Assembly: GCA_013115125.1 (NCBI GenBank)
Contig: JABANN010000182.1
Span: 1-55,923, forward strand
Length of the DNA stretch: 55,923 nt
Reading direction: 5' to 3'
Origin: Perkinsus olseni
Taxonomy: Eukaryota; Perkinsozoa; Perkinsida
The translations under genes were made by a program, and so were the position numbers. Below the pieces are notes generated by a model. That model ran no database searches. It had not been told where the DNA came from and saw only the letters and a list, made by a program, of their open reading frames with translations. Below, in pieces: positions 1-12,341 of this stretch. Numbering within the stretch: the stretch's first letter is position 1; each line of letters begins with the position of its first letter.

Positions 1-90
1 CCCATCCTTCTTCCTCCCATCCTTCTTCCTCCCATCCTTCTTCCTCCCATCCTTCTTCCTCCCATCCTTCTTCCTCCCATCCTTCTTCTT
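1..90. repeat. 15-bp minisatellite
   Basis: About six tandem copies of the 15-base unit CCCATCCTTCTTCCT run from the window edge to about position 90. The array probably continues outside the window. The next gene reads towards it on the minus strand. Confidence 0.9.
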
Positions 91-133
91 TAGACCTCCT
101 TGGTCATCATCGGCTATGACAATTGCCCCGTCA

Positions 134-1070
134 TTAGACGACGCCTACACGACACACGCTAATACATACAGTAGCACGGGAAGGTACTACCTCTGCTGCT
201 GCTGCTGCTCCTGCTGCTGCCTTTCCTTCTTCTTTCCTTGATTCGTCATTCTGTTGTAATAACCCTTTCTCCTTGCCGAGGTCCGGAGGCCTGTCGGGTA
301 ATGGAGGGCCAGGGGCAGCAGGAGGAGGAGGAGGACGAGTCTCCTCATCCTTCGCCACGGTAGAGTCGATCAGTCGCTGTGCGTCCTTGACAAAGAAGGA
401 TGGTGTTTAGTAAAAATGATGTTCTTGACCATGCCTTACCAGGCTCTCATATATTTTATCATCTACACTGGCATACGGTGTCTGACGATGATGATACAAT
501 AATACAATAACGGCAGTATAATAGTAGTAGTGGGATATTACCGATTGGGTGGCGGTCCTCCTCCTCCTCCTACGTCTCCCCGGGCTGCGGCTATCGGTCA
601 TCCTCCTTTCCACGCTACTGTCATCTATCTCATTGTCTTCAACCTCCCCAGTAGTATGAGTTCCATGTCTCAGATTAATGTGATCATACGCAGATGCTGA
701 TCCGTCCCCTCCCATTAGTGATATAGACTCCGAGACCTAAAAGGAGTCGGACAATGCCCAGTAGTCACACTTAAGGAGAGATCATCATAGTCATCATCAC
801 AGCGTTTCTCCTTGTTCTTGTACTACCGTTAAGATATATGTATTGGTGGAAGTAGGGAGATTGGTAATACCTTGATAGTCCATAATAATATTGAGAGTGA
901 TTGGATCGTACAATATACTGTATCAGCCCTGCCCTTCCCTACGAATAGCGCAGGGGCATTGTTGTGGTGGATAGCACTAAATGGAAGATGTAACAACTTA
1001 GGCTGATCCTGGATGTCGATAATAACTAACTCCCCCGTTAGCTAAGATAAATATTTACCGATGCTGCTGC

Positions 1071-1109
<39 letters not shown>

Positions 1110-3001
1110 GGGTGTGATGTATGATGATCGGGCACCACCACCACCACCACTAGCACCACCACCACCACCACCATGATTGATGATGGTATAAAAACCGATG
1201 GGTATCCTCTGAGGGGGGCTTACAGCAGGGAAAGCTATCTTTCGACTAGTCTTCTTGTTACTCTTCTTCTTTCGCTGTTCTACCGTAGTTGTAACCTCCC
1301 ATAGACCTTGATGATGCATCACCGTCAACGGCAGCGATGAGGTGATTGTGACATATCTCAGACTTGTGAAGCTGGCAAGTGATGGTATTGAACTTGTCGT
1401 AGGCCCATCACCACTGAAGGGGGTGTACTCCTGTTTTAGTCTACATCGGGGATAAGGGTTGAGCTTCAATAGCTTCTCTTGCTTTTTATCCTTACCTCCT
1501 GTTAAATGATCTCGAGTGTTCATTAAAGTGTATATACAGTAATCTGCTGTATTTGATACGAACTTGACATGGGAAATATCGATCCAGTACATCCATATAT
1601 TGCCACTCGCAACCACACCATCATCATCATCATCATCACCATGATGATGATAATCATTCTTATGAGAGTGTCTACTGTCATCCTCTGCATGATGAGTAGG
1701 GTTAGGGGTAACGCCATCATAACGCCAAAGGCCCCTTCTAAGGGGCATATCATTCATGTCATAAAGGGCAACAAGAACAGTCGGCATATGCCCCTCCTCC
1801 ACCTCGTGTTGCTTACCATCTCCCTGCAGTCTAGAAAGGCATTGTTGGGGTATCTCTACTGTAGTAGACCAACAGCAGCAGCAGCAGCACTACGAGTACC
1901 GTCATCGTCGTCATACAGTGTGAGGGTACTTTGTGGACTAAGAACTTCGGGGGGAGGCTTACCCAATGCTAGTAGGCTTTGTTGGGGTATACTCTCTCCT
2001 TGTTGTTGGTTGTTGATGATGATGGGTGATGCGGGGGCGCTATGCTCAATATTCCACACCATAGAGAAGCCTGGTTTTCGTGCATGGATCTTGGTATCAT
2101 ATACAATACAGCGTGATGATGCTGATGATGTTGTATTAACATTATTATACACAGCTGCGGAGATGGAGAGGTTAGGATGATCGCTACCCTCCCTCTCTGG
2201 TGGACTTGATGTTCCCTTCTCCTCATCATTGTTGGCATATCTTGATATAAAGTATACAGGATAACCATTAACTTCACCTTGTAAGTATACATCCCTCCTA
2301 GGCAATACCCTCATACCCTCTGATAACCATGACCATCCCCCACCATGATGATGCACATCATCATCACTACCACTTCCATCATCATCAGTAGATCTAGTAC
2401 AGGCGAGCGGATCGAATGCACAACTTCTTGCATTCCTCCCACCGTTCAGTGATGATGATGTCGCTCGAGTGGTGATGGCCCTCCTGATGAGATTGTATCG
2501 AACGGTTTTAAGGAATTTAATAGTCCTGGCGGCCTCGTCCTTAGTCGGTGCCTGGTCTATGATATCCTTCTCAACTCTCTTGTTGATGTTGAATTTAATC
2601 CAGTCGTTTTCGTTATCATGATTTTTCTTATGTGTATCTTTAAAATGATAGGTTACACCTTGATACATAGCGATAACATCAGTATTACTACTACTGCTCT
2701 CGTCTAACCTCTTTATCCACACACCAGTCCTATCACCAAAATATTTACCGACATGTGCTTCATAGTCCAAGTGCCCATCATACGACTCACGTAGTCTATC
2801 ATCATCGTCATCATCATCGTCACCAACCCGCAGTAACGGTTGAACAGCGGTCGCAGTGACTGTCGTCAAGATGAGGTTCGACGTAGCCACTACCACTAAT
2901 GGTATGACGGTTGTGGATGGTATGGTATAATAATACTTGGGTAGATTATTATGATGCTGGAATAGTACCAACACCATCATGAGAGTATTGAATAACCCCA
3001 T
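134..3001 (-). CDS. Secreted or membrane protein of unknown function, multi-exon
   Basis: Product not recognised. The likely start is the ATG at 3001, which opens a hydrophobic leader (MGLFNTLMMVLVLF) suitable as a signal peptide. An upstream in-frame ATG would bury that leader. Exons can be followed as open, protein-like stretches at about 1870-3001, 1040-1820, 830-1005 (LTGELVIIDIQDQPKLLHLP) and 540-730, ending in a Pro- and Ala-rich tail around 190-385. An intron of roughly 45 bases near 1820-1866 joins the two longest stretches. Asp and Ser runs are encoded by triplet repeats. The C-terminal third is acidic and Arg-rich (SPGRRRRRRR), suggesting a cytosolic tail if the protein spans a membrane. 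Several exon joins are inferred and the 3' end is uncertain. Confidence 0.5.
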
Positions 3002-3236
3002 GATGAAGCGATTGCCGATAGGTTTGTGACGATCGAAATGATAAGAGACATGAAGCTGGGTAGTAGATGCGGGGTGGTTGCTGGACACATCTCGTGCACC
3101 CCCTCCCTCTGGTCGAGTTGGATCCTTGTTGGAGGGTGGCATAGAACGGAAGAAGGGTGTCTTGTGGACTGTAGAAGGGAGGTTATACAACAGACCTACA
3201 GATGCGTGAGGGTATGCTTAGCACTGTAGACTATCA

Positions 3237-3907
3237 TTAACCACACAAAAGAGGACACAGGCTGATAGACAACATCATAATAGTAATCGACAACAACAGC
3301 GAGGGGAACATGACCATGGTCAGAGGGATACTCCGACCAATGGACGTCATAGTAGTAGTAGTTGATACTGTGAATGGCTGGTCATAATAATACTTGCCGC
3401 TATCCACCTTATGATGGTGTTGATGGTTGAGGATGCCTAATGATTTCTGCTGGTACCTCGTAATCATTAGTAAAGGGTTTGTCGACCTTACGGCTCCCCT
3501 CAGCACCTGCTGATTGATGATAGTGTGAGTGAGGGCTACCCCAGTCTCATAACCTCGTCTTACCTGTCCAAGGAAGTGCGGCTGTCATTGTACTATCATC
3601 GTCAGCCTCCTTCCCCTTCCTCGGATGATGATGAGCCCGCTGCTGCTGTTGCTGCTGAATGGAGCATCACCATGGCGATCATCCATGAGGAGGAGGAGGA
3701 GCAGCAGCCCAACTCACATGGTTATCGTTGAGTCGGGAATAAGGACATAACCATCATCTGCCGACGACCATCCCTCTGCCCTCTTGGTATCATGCTCATC
3801 ATCCTAACAACAACAACACGCAGGATGACGATAGTAGTAGTGATAGGAGGATAAGGGGAAGCAAAGGATGATGGAGAGGCGGACGACGGTGGGCAAGAGT
3901 ATAGCAT
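3237..3907 (-). CDS. Possible short gene, exons uncertain
   Basis: Two open minus-strand stretches (3722-3907 and 3237-3506) are separated by sequence with a good donor at about 3565 (GGACAG then gtaagac) and an acceptor just before 3506. The last stretch ends in a hydrophobic segment that could be a membrane anchor. No family is recognised, and it could instead be extra 3' exons of the neighbouring 4.0-6.2 kb gene. Low confidence. Confidence 0.25.
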
Positions 3908-4045
3908 CTACATGACTAGGGAAGTAGTGATAGCATAGTGATAATAAGCACAACATAGCCACTCACCTGCTTCATATCATCATCCTCGACCCTCGCTTCA
4001 CCATCATCATAATCATTTGCTGTTAAGCTTGGCCTAACCTAATGA

Positions 4046-5885
4046 TCACCACAGGTTTCTCATGTTGTTATGCTGATCATTACGTGTACTCACCTCTGTC
4101 GATGAGGATGCCTCCAGTACGATATCAAACCGTGAGTCGTATGATGATGATGTTACGAGATCGATGTCCAATATAGCTTTCCCTTCTTCATTATCATACC
4201 AGAATATCATCTTAGAACCATGATCAAAGTAAGATATCCTTGTTAACATAGATTGTGTTAAGAATGACCATCTCTTATTGACATACTTCCCACCCTTCTT
4301 GCGAGCGATATAGAGTTGAGATAATAGAGGAGTCCGACTCCCTACATGCAGGGTAATGTTTTTATTATCATTAATACGTGACTTGTACACACGAGCAAGG
4401 GGAGGAGGAGGATCCGCAGGAGAGTTACCATCACCAACAAGATCCTCACCATAATTCTCTGATATCACCACCGTCGCCTCAGTAACACCAATCACCAAAC
4501 TCTCATCACTTCTATCAGTATCATCGCCATCATTGGTTGTATCATTTGCCAGCGGCATAATGACCTTGATGGGGGTAAAATCGATTAGTGTGTCAGATTG
4601 TCCTCGAGTTGTAGAAGTATCTTTCTCTTCGTTACATACCAGCTTCAGTTTCATAAGATATTCACGTAATGCTGTATCTCCTCCAACTTCGGTCGATGAT
4701 ACTGATGCTATTCTATAAACATGTCTCTCATCATGATCATCAGATATACGGACTAATTCCCCTCGCGCCGATTGAGTGCCAGTAAGCCTATCATGATAGA
4801 TGAACTTTATACCTCTCATCCCAGTGAGATAGAACCATACCGCCTCACCATCACCACCACCACCACCATCACCACCACCACCATCACCAGCATCAGCACT
4901 AGCATCAGCACTAGCATCAACACTAGCAGCATCACTACTCATAGGAGATGAGTGTAACCCTGCTGTTGTGTAGAACTTGTACAACGTAGGTTTGGTTATT
5001 GATTGAGCAGGCACCAGTATTACAGTACTTCCCCCACATTTGGGATCAAACTTTGATATAATCGTTAATTGCTGGTGCTTGCTGCTTGTCTTCATCCTCT
5101 TCTCTCCATCATCAATGAAAGCATCTTTGTTATATAACGGTGTGATTTTTATCCGCCGTCTAACGTTTTTATCATCATACCCAACTTCTGGAGTTGTTAA
5201 AGTAATACTATCGGATGGCCAATCAACAGTACCAGTAAGTGTTGAGGGGTGACAACTAGTGAATGACCAGATTGTGAGTTTAACCCTATTATCGCCATAC
5301 TTGGTAAAGTACGCTGCAACATATGCCTTATCAGAATCACCAATATAATATTCCCTTGGATCAGGTAAGCCACCTAACCCTACCTCTGCGATACTCATTG
5401 AGGTCTTTAATATACTACCCTACTAGCTGGGAGGGTGGGCTAGGCCATGGCTCGCGTCGGGCAGGAGGGGATATTAGGGGTATCTTAGCCATGAATGCAC
5501 GACTTACTCTAGGTGATATCAAACTCCATGGTTCTTTACCCGTATACAGGATACATGGTCTTCCGATAATGCCAAGCGTTCTACAAGGTCTCAGGTGATT
5601 GGCTAAGTATATGGTAAAATTATTAGACGCCTCTTCACGACATTGATACCCTCCTCTCATCGTTTTATCATCCTTAACACTAACGGTATACCCATCCAAA
5701 AGTAGGAATGATATCATCTCATTCTTCATTCTCTTATATGGCTCCGTCACTGTTGTCGCTGTTATGATGGGTTTAACTTGTACATACCCATTAGAGCCAA
5801 GAAATGCCCCTCCGTCAACGACGTATGCTGTGTCACTCCAGTCTGTAGGGTCACAGAGCAAGGATGTCAAACAACTCTCCACCCG

Positions 5886-5937
<52 letters not shown>

Positions 5938-6152
5938 CTGGTAGGTGCAGGAGTAAGAGGTGGTTCTTGGTCACTTGGGAGATGAATAATGTTGTCCGCG
6001 TGCGGTGAGCGCCCAGTAGTAGCAGTAGCAGCAGCCTTAGTAGATGTAGCATATACATTAGACGATGGTGGTGATGATGATGTTGCGATGGGAGTGAGAA
6101 TGAGTAGAGTAAGAATGGTAGGCATCCATAGAAGCATCATCATCATCATCAT
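4046..6152 (-). CDS. Large secreted protein of unknown function
   Basis: Begins with six Met codons followed by a hydrophobic leader (LLWMPTILTLLILTPIATS), a convincing signal peptide. Two long open blocks (about 245 and 450 codons) are separated by a short interruption at 5395-5420 that is best explained by a very short intron, although the exact join is not settled. A run of about 17 Asp codons from an ATC/GAT microsatellite lies at 5886-5937. A second low-complexity block near 4850-4950 encodes Gly/Asp and Ala/Ser/Asp repeats. The rest is ordinary globular-looking sequence with scattered Cys and no membrane segment after the leader. The protein probably goes to the surface or outside the cell. 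No known domain is recognised. Confidence 0.6.
5886..5937. repeat. (ATC)n microsatellite inside coding sequence
   Basis: A perfect triplet run encodes poly-Asp in the secreted protein on the minus strand. In the other frames it gives long Met, Ile or Ser runs, which are not genes. Confidence 0.9.
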
Positions 6153-6343
6153 GCTACTCGTGCTGTTGTAATAACGATGATGTACTAAGGACTCAGCGGA
6201 ATAGCACGGATTGACAAGAACACAAGTATGACGATAATAATAATGATATTAGTAATAGTAGAAACAGCAGAAGTTGATGATGAGTAATGATGATGATGAT
6301 GCTTGGTGATATAACATACTTAGTTCATTGCTCATTTTTTGAA

Positions 6344-7764
6344 TTATTTTTTGCTATCCTTCTTACGTCTTTTCTTCTCTTTCTTCTTATTTTTATCCGC
6401 TGTCGTTTTCCTTTTCCTCTTCTTGTCCTTCACCGTACCTCCATCATCATTTCTCGTGCTGCTTTCTTCTTGTCTTCTCCATTCAACCTGTGTACCACTC
6501 ATCAATACAACCATCGTAAGTCTATTGTCACGATACTACATCAGTTAGTCTAGTAGCACCAGCAGTACTGCCATAATCATCATCATCCAGTAAGACGCTG
6601 ACGGTTCTAATGAGGTTCCGCCTGCAGGAAGGATGACGATGATGGTTGTGATATTGCCGCTATCTAGTGCCTCCTGGTTACATCTCCGATTCACTGCGAT
6701 GGTGATGATGATGATGCCTCTTCGAACTACTCTTATGCTTCTTACTGCTGCTTCTACTCTTCTTACTCCGTTTGCTACGTTTACTACTATAACTACCAGC
6801 AGCATCAGCATCGTCAACATCATAATAATCTGCAGTTTGGTCCAGTGGATCAGGCAGTCTGTTATCTGATACACATCCTCATCGTCATCAAGACATTATG
6901 AATATTATCATACTACTTATTATATGTTGCGATGTTGACCCAGGTATAGGAGCAGTATTGAGCATATCTTTATGGCTAGCAACCTGTACCAAGAATAGTT
7001 AGTATCATAGTTGATGATGATGATGACAAGTAGTAGTAGCAGTACTACCAATTGAAGACATTTCTGAGTTATCTGTTGCGAATCTTCAGCAGCAGTAGTT
7101 GGATCAGCAGTTATGCGATGAACAACATCAAAGTCCATCAATGGATGTTCTTCTCGATGTTGTTGCTGATTGTTGTTGTTGTTGTTGTTGTTATTGAATA
7201 TGCGGGGTTCGCCATCTAGACCAGATATCATCGGCCTAGGTGTTAGTAGATGGCTCAAGGCTCTGAAAACATACAACCACCAATGATCAGAATAACGAAA
7301 GTGATGGTATCATCATTATAAGGACCACCTGAAGGCATCTTGTGCACTCATATCAACACATGTAGGTCCCTTTGTAGTAGCTGGTGTATCATCATCTGCA
7401 TGATGAGCGCGCCCTTCTTCTTCCTCTTCTTCTTCTTGTCGATGTTGTAGCCTATTATACTTGTCCACTACACTACCCATGATGCTAGCACCAACAACCT
7501 GATAACAACAATACACATGGCGGCAAACACCACCACCAGCAGCAGCAACAGCAACAGCAGCATATTCCTCACCAGACTGAGCTCTCTAAAATCAGCGGCA
7601 GTGAGGGCTAGATGCAGATCACGTTCAATATTATGTATTATTGTTGTATCAGGCGCCACAGCAGCAGCAGCAGCCGCGAGAAGAGAATCCTCTTTGTGTA
7701 ATGATGGTGCGTCTGCTCCTCCTCCCCCTACCACTGCCGCTGTCGATAGTGTGACATCAGCCAT
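6344..7764 (-). CDS. Lys/Ser-rich, probably nuclear protein
   Basis: Starts MADVTLSTAAVVGGGG at 7764. A strong donor (gtgaggaat) near 7565 and an acceptor near 7503 join ELSL to VVGASIMGSVVDKYNRLQ. Later exons encode an Asn run (7155-7195) and a basic Ser/Arg/Lys tract (SKRSKRSKKSRSSSKKHK, about 6715-6800). The gene ends with a very Lys-rich tail (KDKKRKRKTTADKNKKK) and TAA at 6344-6346. There is no signal peptide. The basic tails resemble nuclear RNA-processing or nucleolar proteins, but no defined domain is recognised. Exon joins between 6350 and 7000 are partly inferred. Confidence 0.5.
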
Positions 7765-8017
7765 GAGATGGACGCAATTATTGAGGATGACAACTCTGAT
7801 AATGATGACGATGATAATAGCATTGAAATGAAGTCAAGCCTCTATGATAATCGTTCAGAAGTCTGATATCATCAAGAAACGGGGGAAACCATTGTTCTGG
7901 AAGGAGGGTAGGAGAGAAGGGTAAGGTGGTAATAGTGTTCTCTACTAATTGCTTCTCTTGCACAGTAGATAGACGACAACATTAACATCAACATGTTGGT
8001 AATGATGATGATGATGA

Positions 8018-8876
8018 TCAATACTGCTCTGCTCGACTGCGAAGGGCTCTACTAAACTTCTCCAGCTCTGGCACAGTCATCTCTTTAAAATAAACCAAAC
8101 CTTTAGTTGCCCTTATCAAAGCACTGGTATGTTCTTGAAACCATCTTCTACCAAGACATACTTTCAGATTCTTGTACTGTTCAACTTGTATACGCGCTGC
8201 CAGCTTCGAGAAGGGACCTTAACAATATCATCATCATCAACTACTGCTGCTACTACTACTGATGATGATGATGATGGAAGTGGTGAGATTACCATCAAGT
8301 TCATAACTCGGGAATTCAGCGGAGGTTTGGCTTTCGAAGTTGGTCATGAACATTCTATCCAAACTACCCAATGACGATAATGATGACGGCACTATATGAG
8401 TAACCTCACTAGTGTCAAAACGGTACCTAGTATTGACGATAATGATGATGCTGGGGTATAATGAGTATGTTACCTACCAGACATTTCTATAACCCCAAAC
8501 CTTGATAGGTTTATCCGGTCTTGTTCTTTGATACACCTTCAATGCTTCAGTTACAGCTTGCAGTACCTTAAGTAACAAGAGCGATGATGATGATGATGGT
8601 GATGGTGATAATGATGACCTTATAGTGGGTATCAGGACCGGAGGCCTCTGGATCGAATGCAACAGTAACTATATCAGGCTGTGTCCCTACACAGAGGACT
8701 GATGATGACTATTGATAATGATAATGATGTTAAGATGCCGTACTTAGTAGGACATGAATCACAGGTTTAGAATCTCTTTCTAGCGTTGGGTCCGGTGTAA
8801 ATATATCAGAGGTATAGAATCCCAACCTCATGTGGGCAACATGTGATGGTAACCAACCGAGACTACCCCATGCACC

Positions 8877-8916
<40 letters not shown>

Positions 8917-8944
8917 ACCAATGTAGACAATTCTGATGGCGAGA

Positions 8945-8987
<43 letters not shown>

Positions 8988-10867
8988 GGAGGAGGAGGAG
9001 GAGCAGCTCACATTCCGACTCAAACTCCCTGCAACTTCCCTTCAAGATTTGGACATCTCTTGTATCAGCTTGACCAGGATATCTAGAATCACCATAGGTC
9101 ATTCTTGATGTTGATCGTAGCGTACGTGCGAGTTAGATATTACACTGTATTGAGGTAGTCATCGAGGTGGTGTAATTTATCTTCAACTTGCCCATGAAGA
9201 TCACGAGAATGCGATAATCCGTAGATCTCGATAATATTACGAATAAACCTGTTATTGATATAATAACAGTGATAATGATGAAAAGTAACAACACTACCCC
9301 TAGCGTCGTCCTACTCTTACCTCCTCGCACTCCCCTCTGCCTTCTCATTCTCATCTTTAGCTGCAACACCATCAAGGTATTGCCATACATCTCGAGATCT
9401 GGTAAGCTGATAATGTTCTCGTGCAGGGTCGGTAGTCGTAGTAGTAACAGCAGGAGGAGGAGGAGGAGTGTTAATATCAACAAAGTTTGCCGATGATGTC
9501 ATGGCTGGAGATGTGAGACCATCATCGTCACCATCATACGGTTTGGGTAGGAAATATCTGAGGAGATTATTACGACTAATGAGCATGCTATCCTCTTCTC
9601 GCCCTTACCCCTCCCCCACCAGTTTTGCGAATGAGTTTGTGGAGATAAACTTCTCAGCACGAGCTATCATATGACCTGTATACGACATTGAAGATGATGA
9701 TACAGATGATGATTGTTGGATGTTGTTGGACGAGTTATTATTACGGATATGATAATTAGATACGCTATTAAAGCCAGAGGTAGCACAGATAAAGTAATGC
9801 TTGTTTGATGTTGGTCTGGTCTGACGTATAACGCTTGGTAGATATCTGCAGATAACAACAACAGCAGCAGCAGCGTTATTATCATCATGATAGTTCTGTT
9901 ATTATTCCTACTACCCAAGCATGATATCATCATGATGGGGCTCAGTATGCAAGAAAGTTGTATCATGGATGGTCTCAGTACCCCTACCTATCTTGGACAC
10001 TAAACGATCTGTTATCATACTACCTAATAACCAGGAGGGAAGATAACAAACTCACTAGTGATGACAAGTGTAACATTACAAGCATGATGGAAGTCATCCT
10101 CATCACCCCAACCCATACGATCAATGAGGACTTTTCCTACAGGATCATTCGTAACATCAACTACGCTGAGATCTACCAGTCTCTTATCTAACGTTAGAAA
10201 GCATGATATTTGGTAAGAACACGTATGGCTTACGCGACTTGACAGCTACATCAACCAGAATGTTTTCAATATCCTCAATACCAACATTAGGTGCCTTTTC
10301 CAACTACAAATGAGGACGAGAGGTATAGCTAGACTACTTCTACTCATCATAACAATACATCTATGATCTTCCTTTGTGTTAACATTTTAGCTGCACCCCT
10401 TGTTATATAGAAAGCAGCATTAGGTAATACACGTATAGCATGACTGGGATACCTAGTAATAATACGAGTAATGATACTGGAGCAGCATAGCCATGACCTT
10501 ACATAACATTGGTATCCTTCTGTATACCATCAGCAACCATGGAAGCCTTGGCCTCGCCAGCCGCTATAATTATACATACACAATTGGGATTATACGTAAT
10601 AGTACCCAAACCTGCTGCTCATCATACCGTTGTTGTGTTGTTGTTGTTGTTGTTGTTGTAAGGCTGTTGTGAGTATTACCAATAGTAACAGCACACTTTG
10701 CCTTAACAGCTCGGATGCCACCGAGATCACCAGAGGCAGCAGCTTGGGTCTCGTAGTTGAGTTGAGCTAACCTTGTCGTGCTCCTATGATCACTACCACG
10801 GATATTGAATGCGATATGTCCATCCGGGCCGATGCCTCCAAGGAAAAACCCAATACCTTACCACACC

Positions 10868-10905
<38 letters not shown>

Positions 10906-11968
10906 GTATAAGCACACTACTACTACAGGCATTATCATAACTACCACACTCTCTCGACTTACCTCCTAATTCACGTATCTTAGACTCGTATTGAAGACAC
11001 CATTGATCAACTTGCCGTATCATATCTTGTTGACGTACTTCTAATGGTGTATTAGGAGTACGCAAACGTAATGATAAATCAACAAACCTTGAGATATGGT
11101 AGCAGGAGTGATGGTAGAAGCGTGGATTGGATACTCTTACGTTCCATCCGGCCATATATCATCCAGACTCTCATTTGGTCTCAATCCTAGTTTGGATAGA
11201 TCAATAAATAAACATCTATCAGGGTTGAATCCAAGACCCTCAATATAATAATTACTCACCTACTCCATACGCTTGATGATCATGGTTGTTGTTGTTGTTA
11301 TCACTATATTACATAATATTTAAAACTGTTATGATGCTCCGGATTCATCGGGTAGAACTCATCCAGCATAACAAACCACAACTTGTCGAATCGTGGAGGG
11401 GGTATACTACCATCCATACCATACAAACGACGATCATCTGCAGTTCGTGAAGATGACCAACAGAATAATAATAATATGTACCCTTCTACCTTTAATGGCA
11501 GGAGTATCCCATTCATTAACAATCCTCTGTGTCCATTTAATAAAATATTCAGGGGTCTTCCCAGTAGGCAACGCACACACACCTTCGGGGTTGCCTATTA
11601 CCTACATCAACATTGGCCTCCAAGATGATAATAGTACCACAACTTACCCATTCAATAAACCTGTATGCAACAACCTTCCCTAGTAATGGGAATGAGTCTA
11701 CAATAAAGGTCCTGGTCTTCTCCATTAGGCTGTACATGTCCTTGGTGTAGATTGATTTATCCAACAGAGCCTCCTCCACCGATGACGGTGATGATGATGA
11801 CGCTACCTTAACGTTGATGTTATCATTCAACATCATCATAATAGTGGTAATACTGTAATAAACTAAAATAAATACACAGGTGATGATACATAGGAGACGG
11901 ATGAGCAACATGAGCACTGTAGAACTTCTCACCGCTCGAAATATCCACTGGAATTGTTGAATCATCAC
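8018..11968 (-). CDS. Glucosamine-6-phosphate deaminase-PIG-L deacetylase fusion
   Basis: A multi-exon gene reconstructed on the minus strand. The N-terminus (11968) has a hydrophobic anchor. The NagB-like half carries LPTGKTPEYF (about 11565), FVMLDEFYP (about 11345), FFLGGIGPDGHIAFNIRG (10800-10850), AAGEAKAS (10550) and YPSHAIRVLPNA (10430). The Asp/His pair of the deaminase active site (GIGPDGH) is visible, while the Glu of the usual NEP motif is replaced (NIR). The second half shows the PIG-L metal motif HTEPHHDD (9935), TSGFNSV (9755), FDPEASGPDTHYK (8620) and QVEQYKNLKVCLG (8170), stopping with TGA at 8018. This order matches long bacterial NagB-LmbE fusion proteins. The likely role is conversion of N-acetylglucosamine-6-phosphate or a related amino sugar to fructose-6-phosphate plus ammonia (inferred). 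Several introns consist largely of triplet repeats. Confidence 0.8.
8891..8990 (-). other. Intron built of ATC/GAT microsatellite
   Basis: Within the deaminase-deacetylase gene, a donor (gtgagc, after ...SRYPGQADTRDVQILKG... REFESE) opens an intron made of Ser/Ile-like triplet runs. It closes at ...catcag before the exon GAWGSLGWLPSHVAHM. The runs are therefore intronic and are not poly-Ser or poly-Ile protein. Confidence 0.65.
10867..10905. repeat. (AAC)n microsatellite in intron
   Basis: A perfect triplet run lies in an intron of the deaminase-deacetylase gene, between the exon with KIRELGGK and the exon with GGIGPDGH. Confidence 0.85.
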
Positions 11969-12341
11969 ACTTTACAGGGCTAGCGAGAGTTGATTCAACG
12001 CGATGTCATTCTCGCTCGCCATAAACACGCATATCATCGCCTGTTGTTGTTGCTACAGGTCACCACGGTGAAGTTGAGGTGAGAGTATTGAGTTACTACC
12101 ACTCAACAACACAAGCTGATTTATTGTGGTATTACCAACATACGTACTCACACGATGATGCTTCGATGATGATGTTAGAATGCAGCAATGAGGATTAGCC
12201 GTAGTTGAAGTCCAATAAAAAAATCAAATGAAACTGGTGGATAAGAAAAATGAAATAATGAATGACGAATTACTACAACTTAGAACTTAGAAAACTACTA
12301 CTACTACTACTACTACTACTACTGGTGGTAGTGAAAATGAG

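Noticed and set aside
1-90. CRISPR array
   Set aside because: A direct tandem repeat without spacers. No array with regular spacers is seen anywhere in this eukaryotic window.
7250-7262. Spliced-leader gene fragment (ATGGCTCAAG)
   Set aside because: Only about ten bases match the end of the dinoflagellate-type leader, with no donor after it. It lies in an exon of the 6.3-7.8 kb gene.
8863-9102. Long Ile, Ser, Met or Asp runs read as proteins
   Set aside because: They are microsatellite shadows. The deaminase-fusion exons and splice sites show that the run is intronic here.
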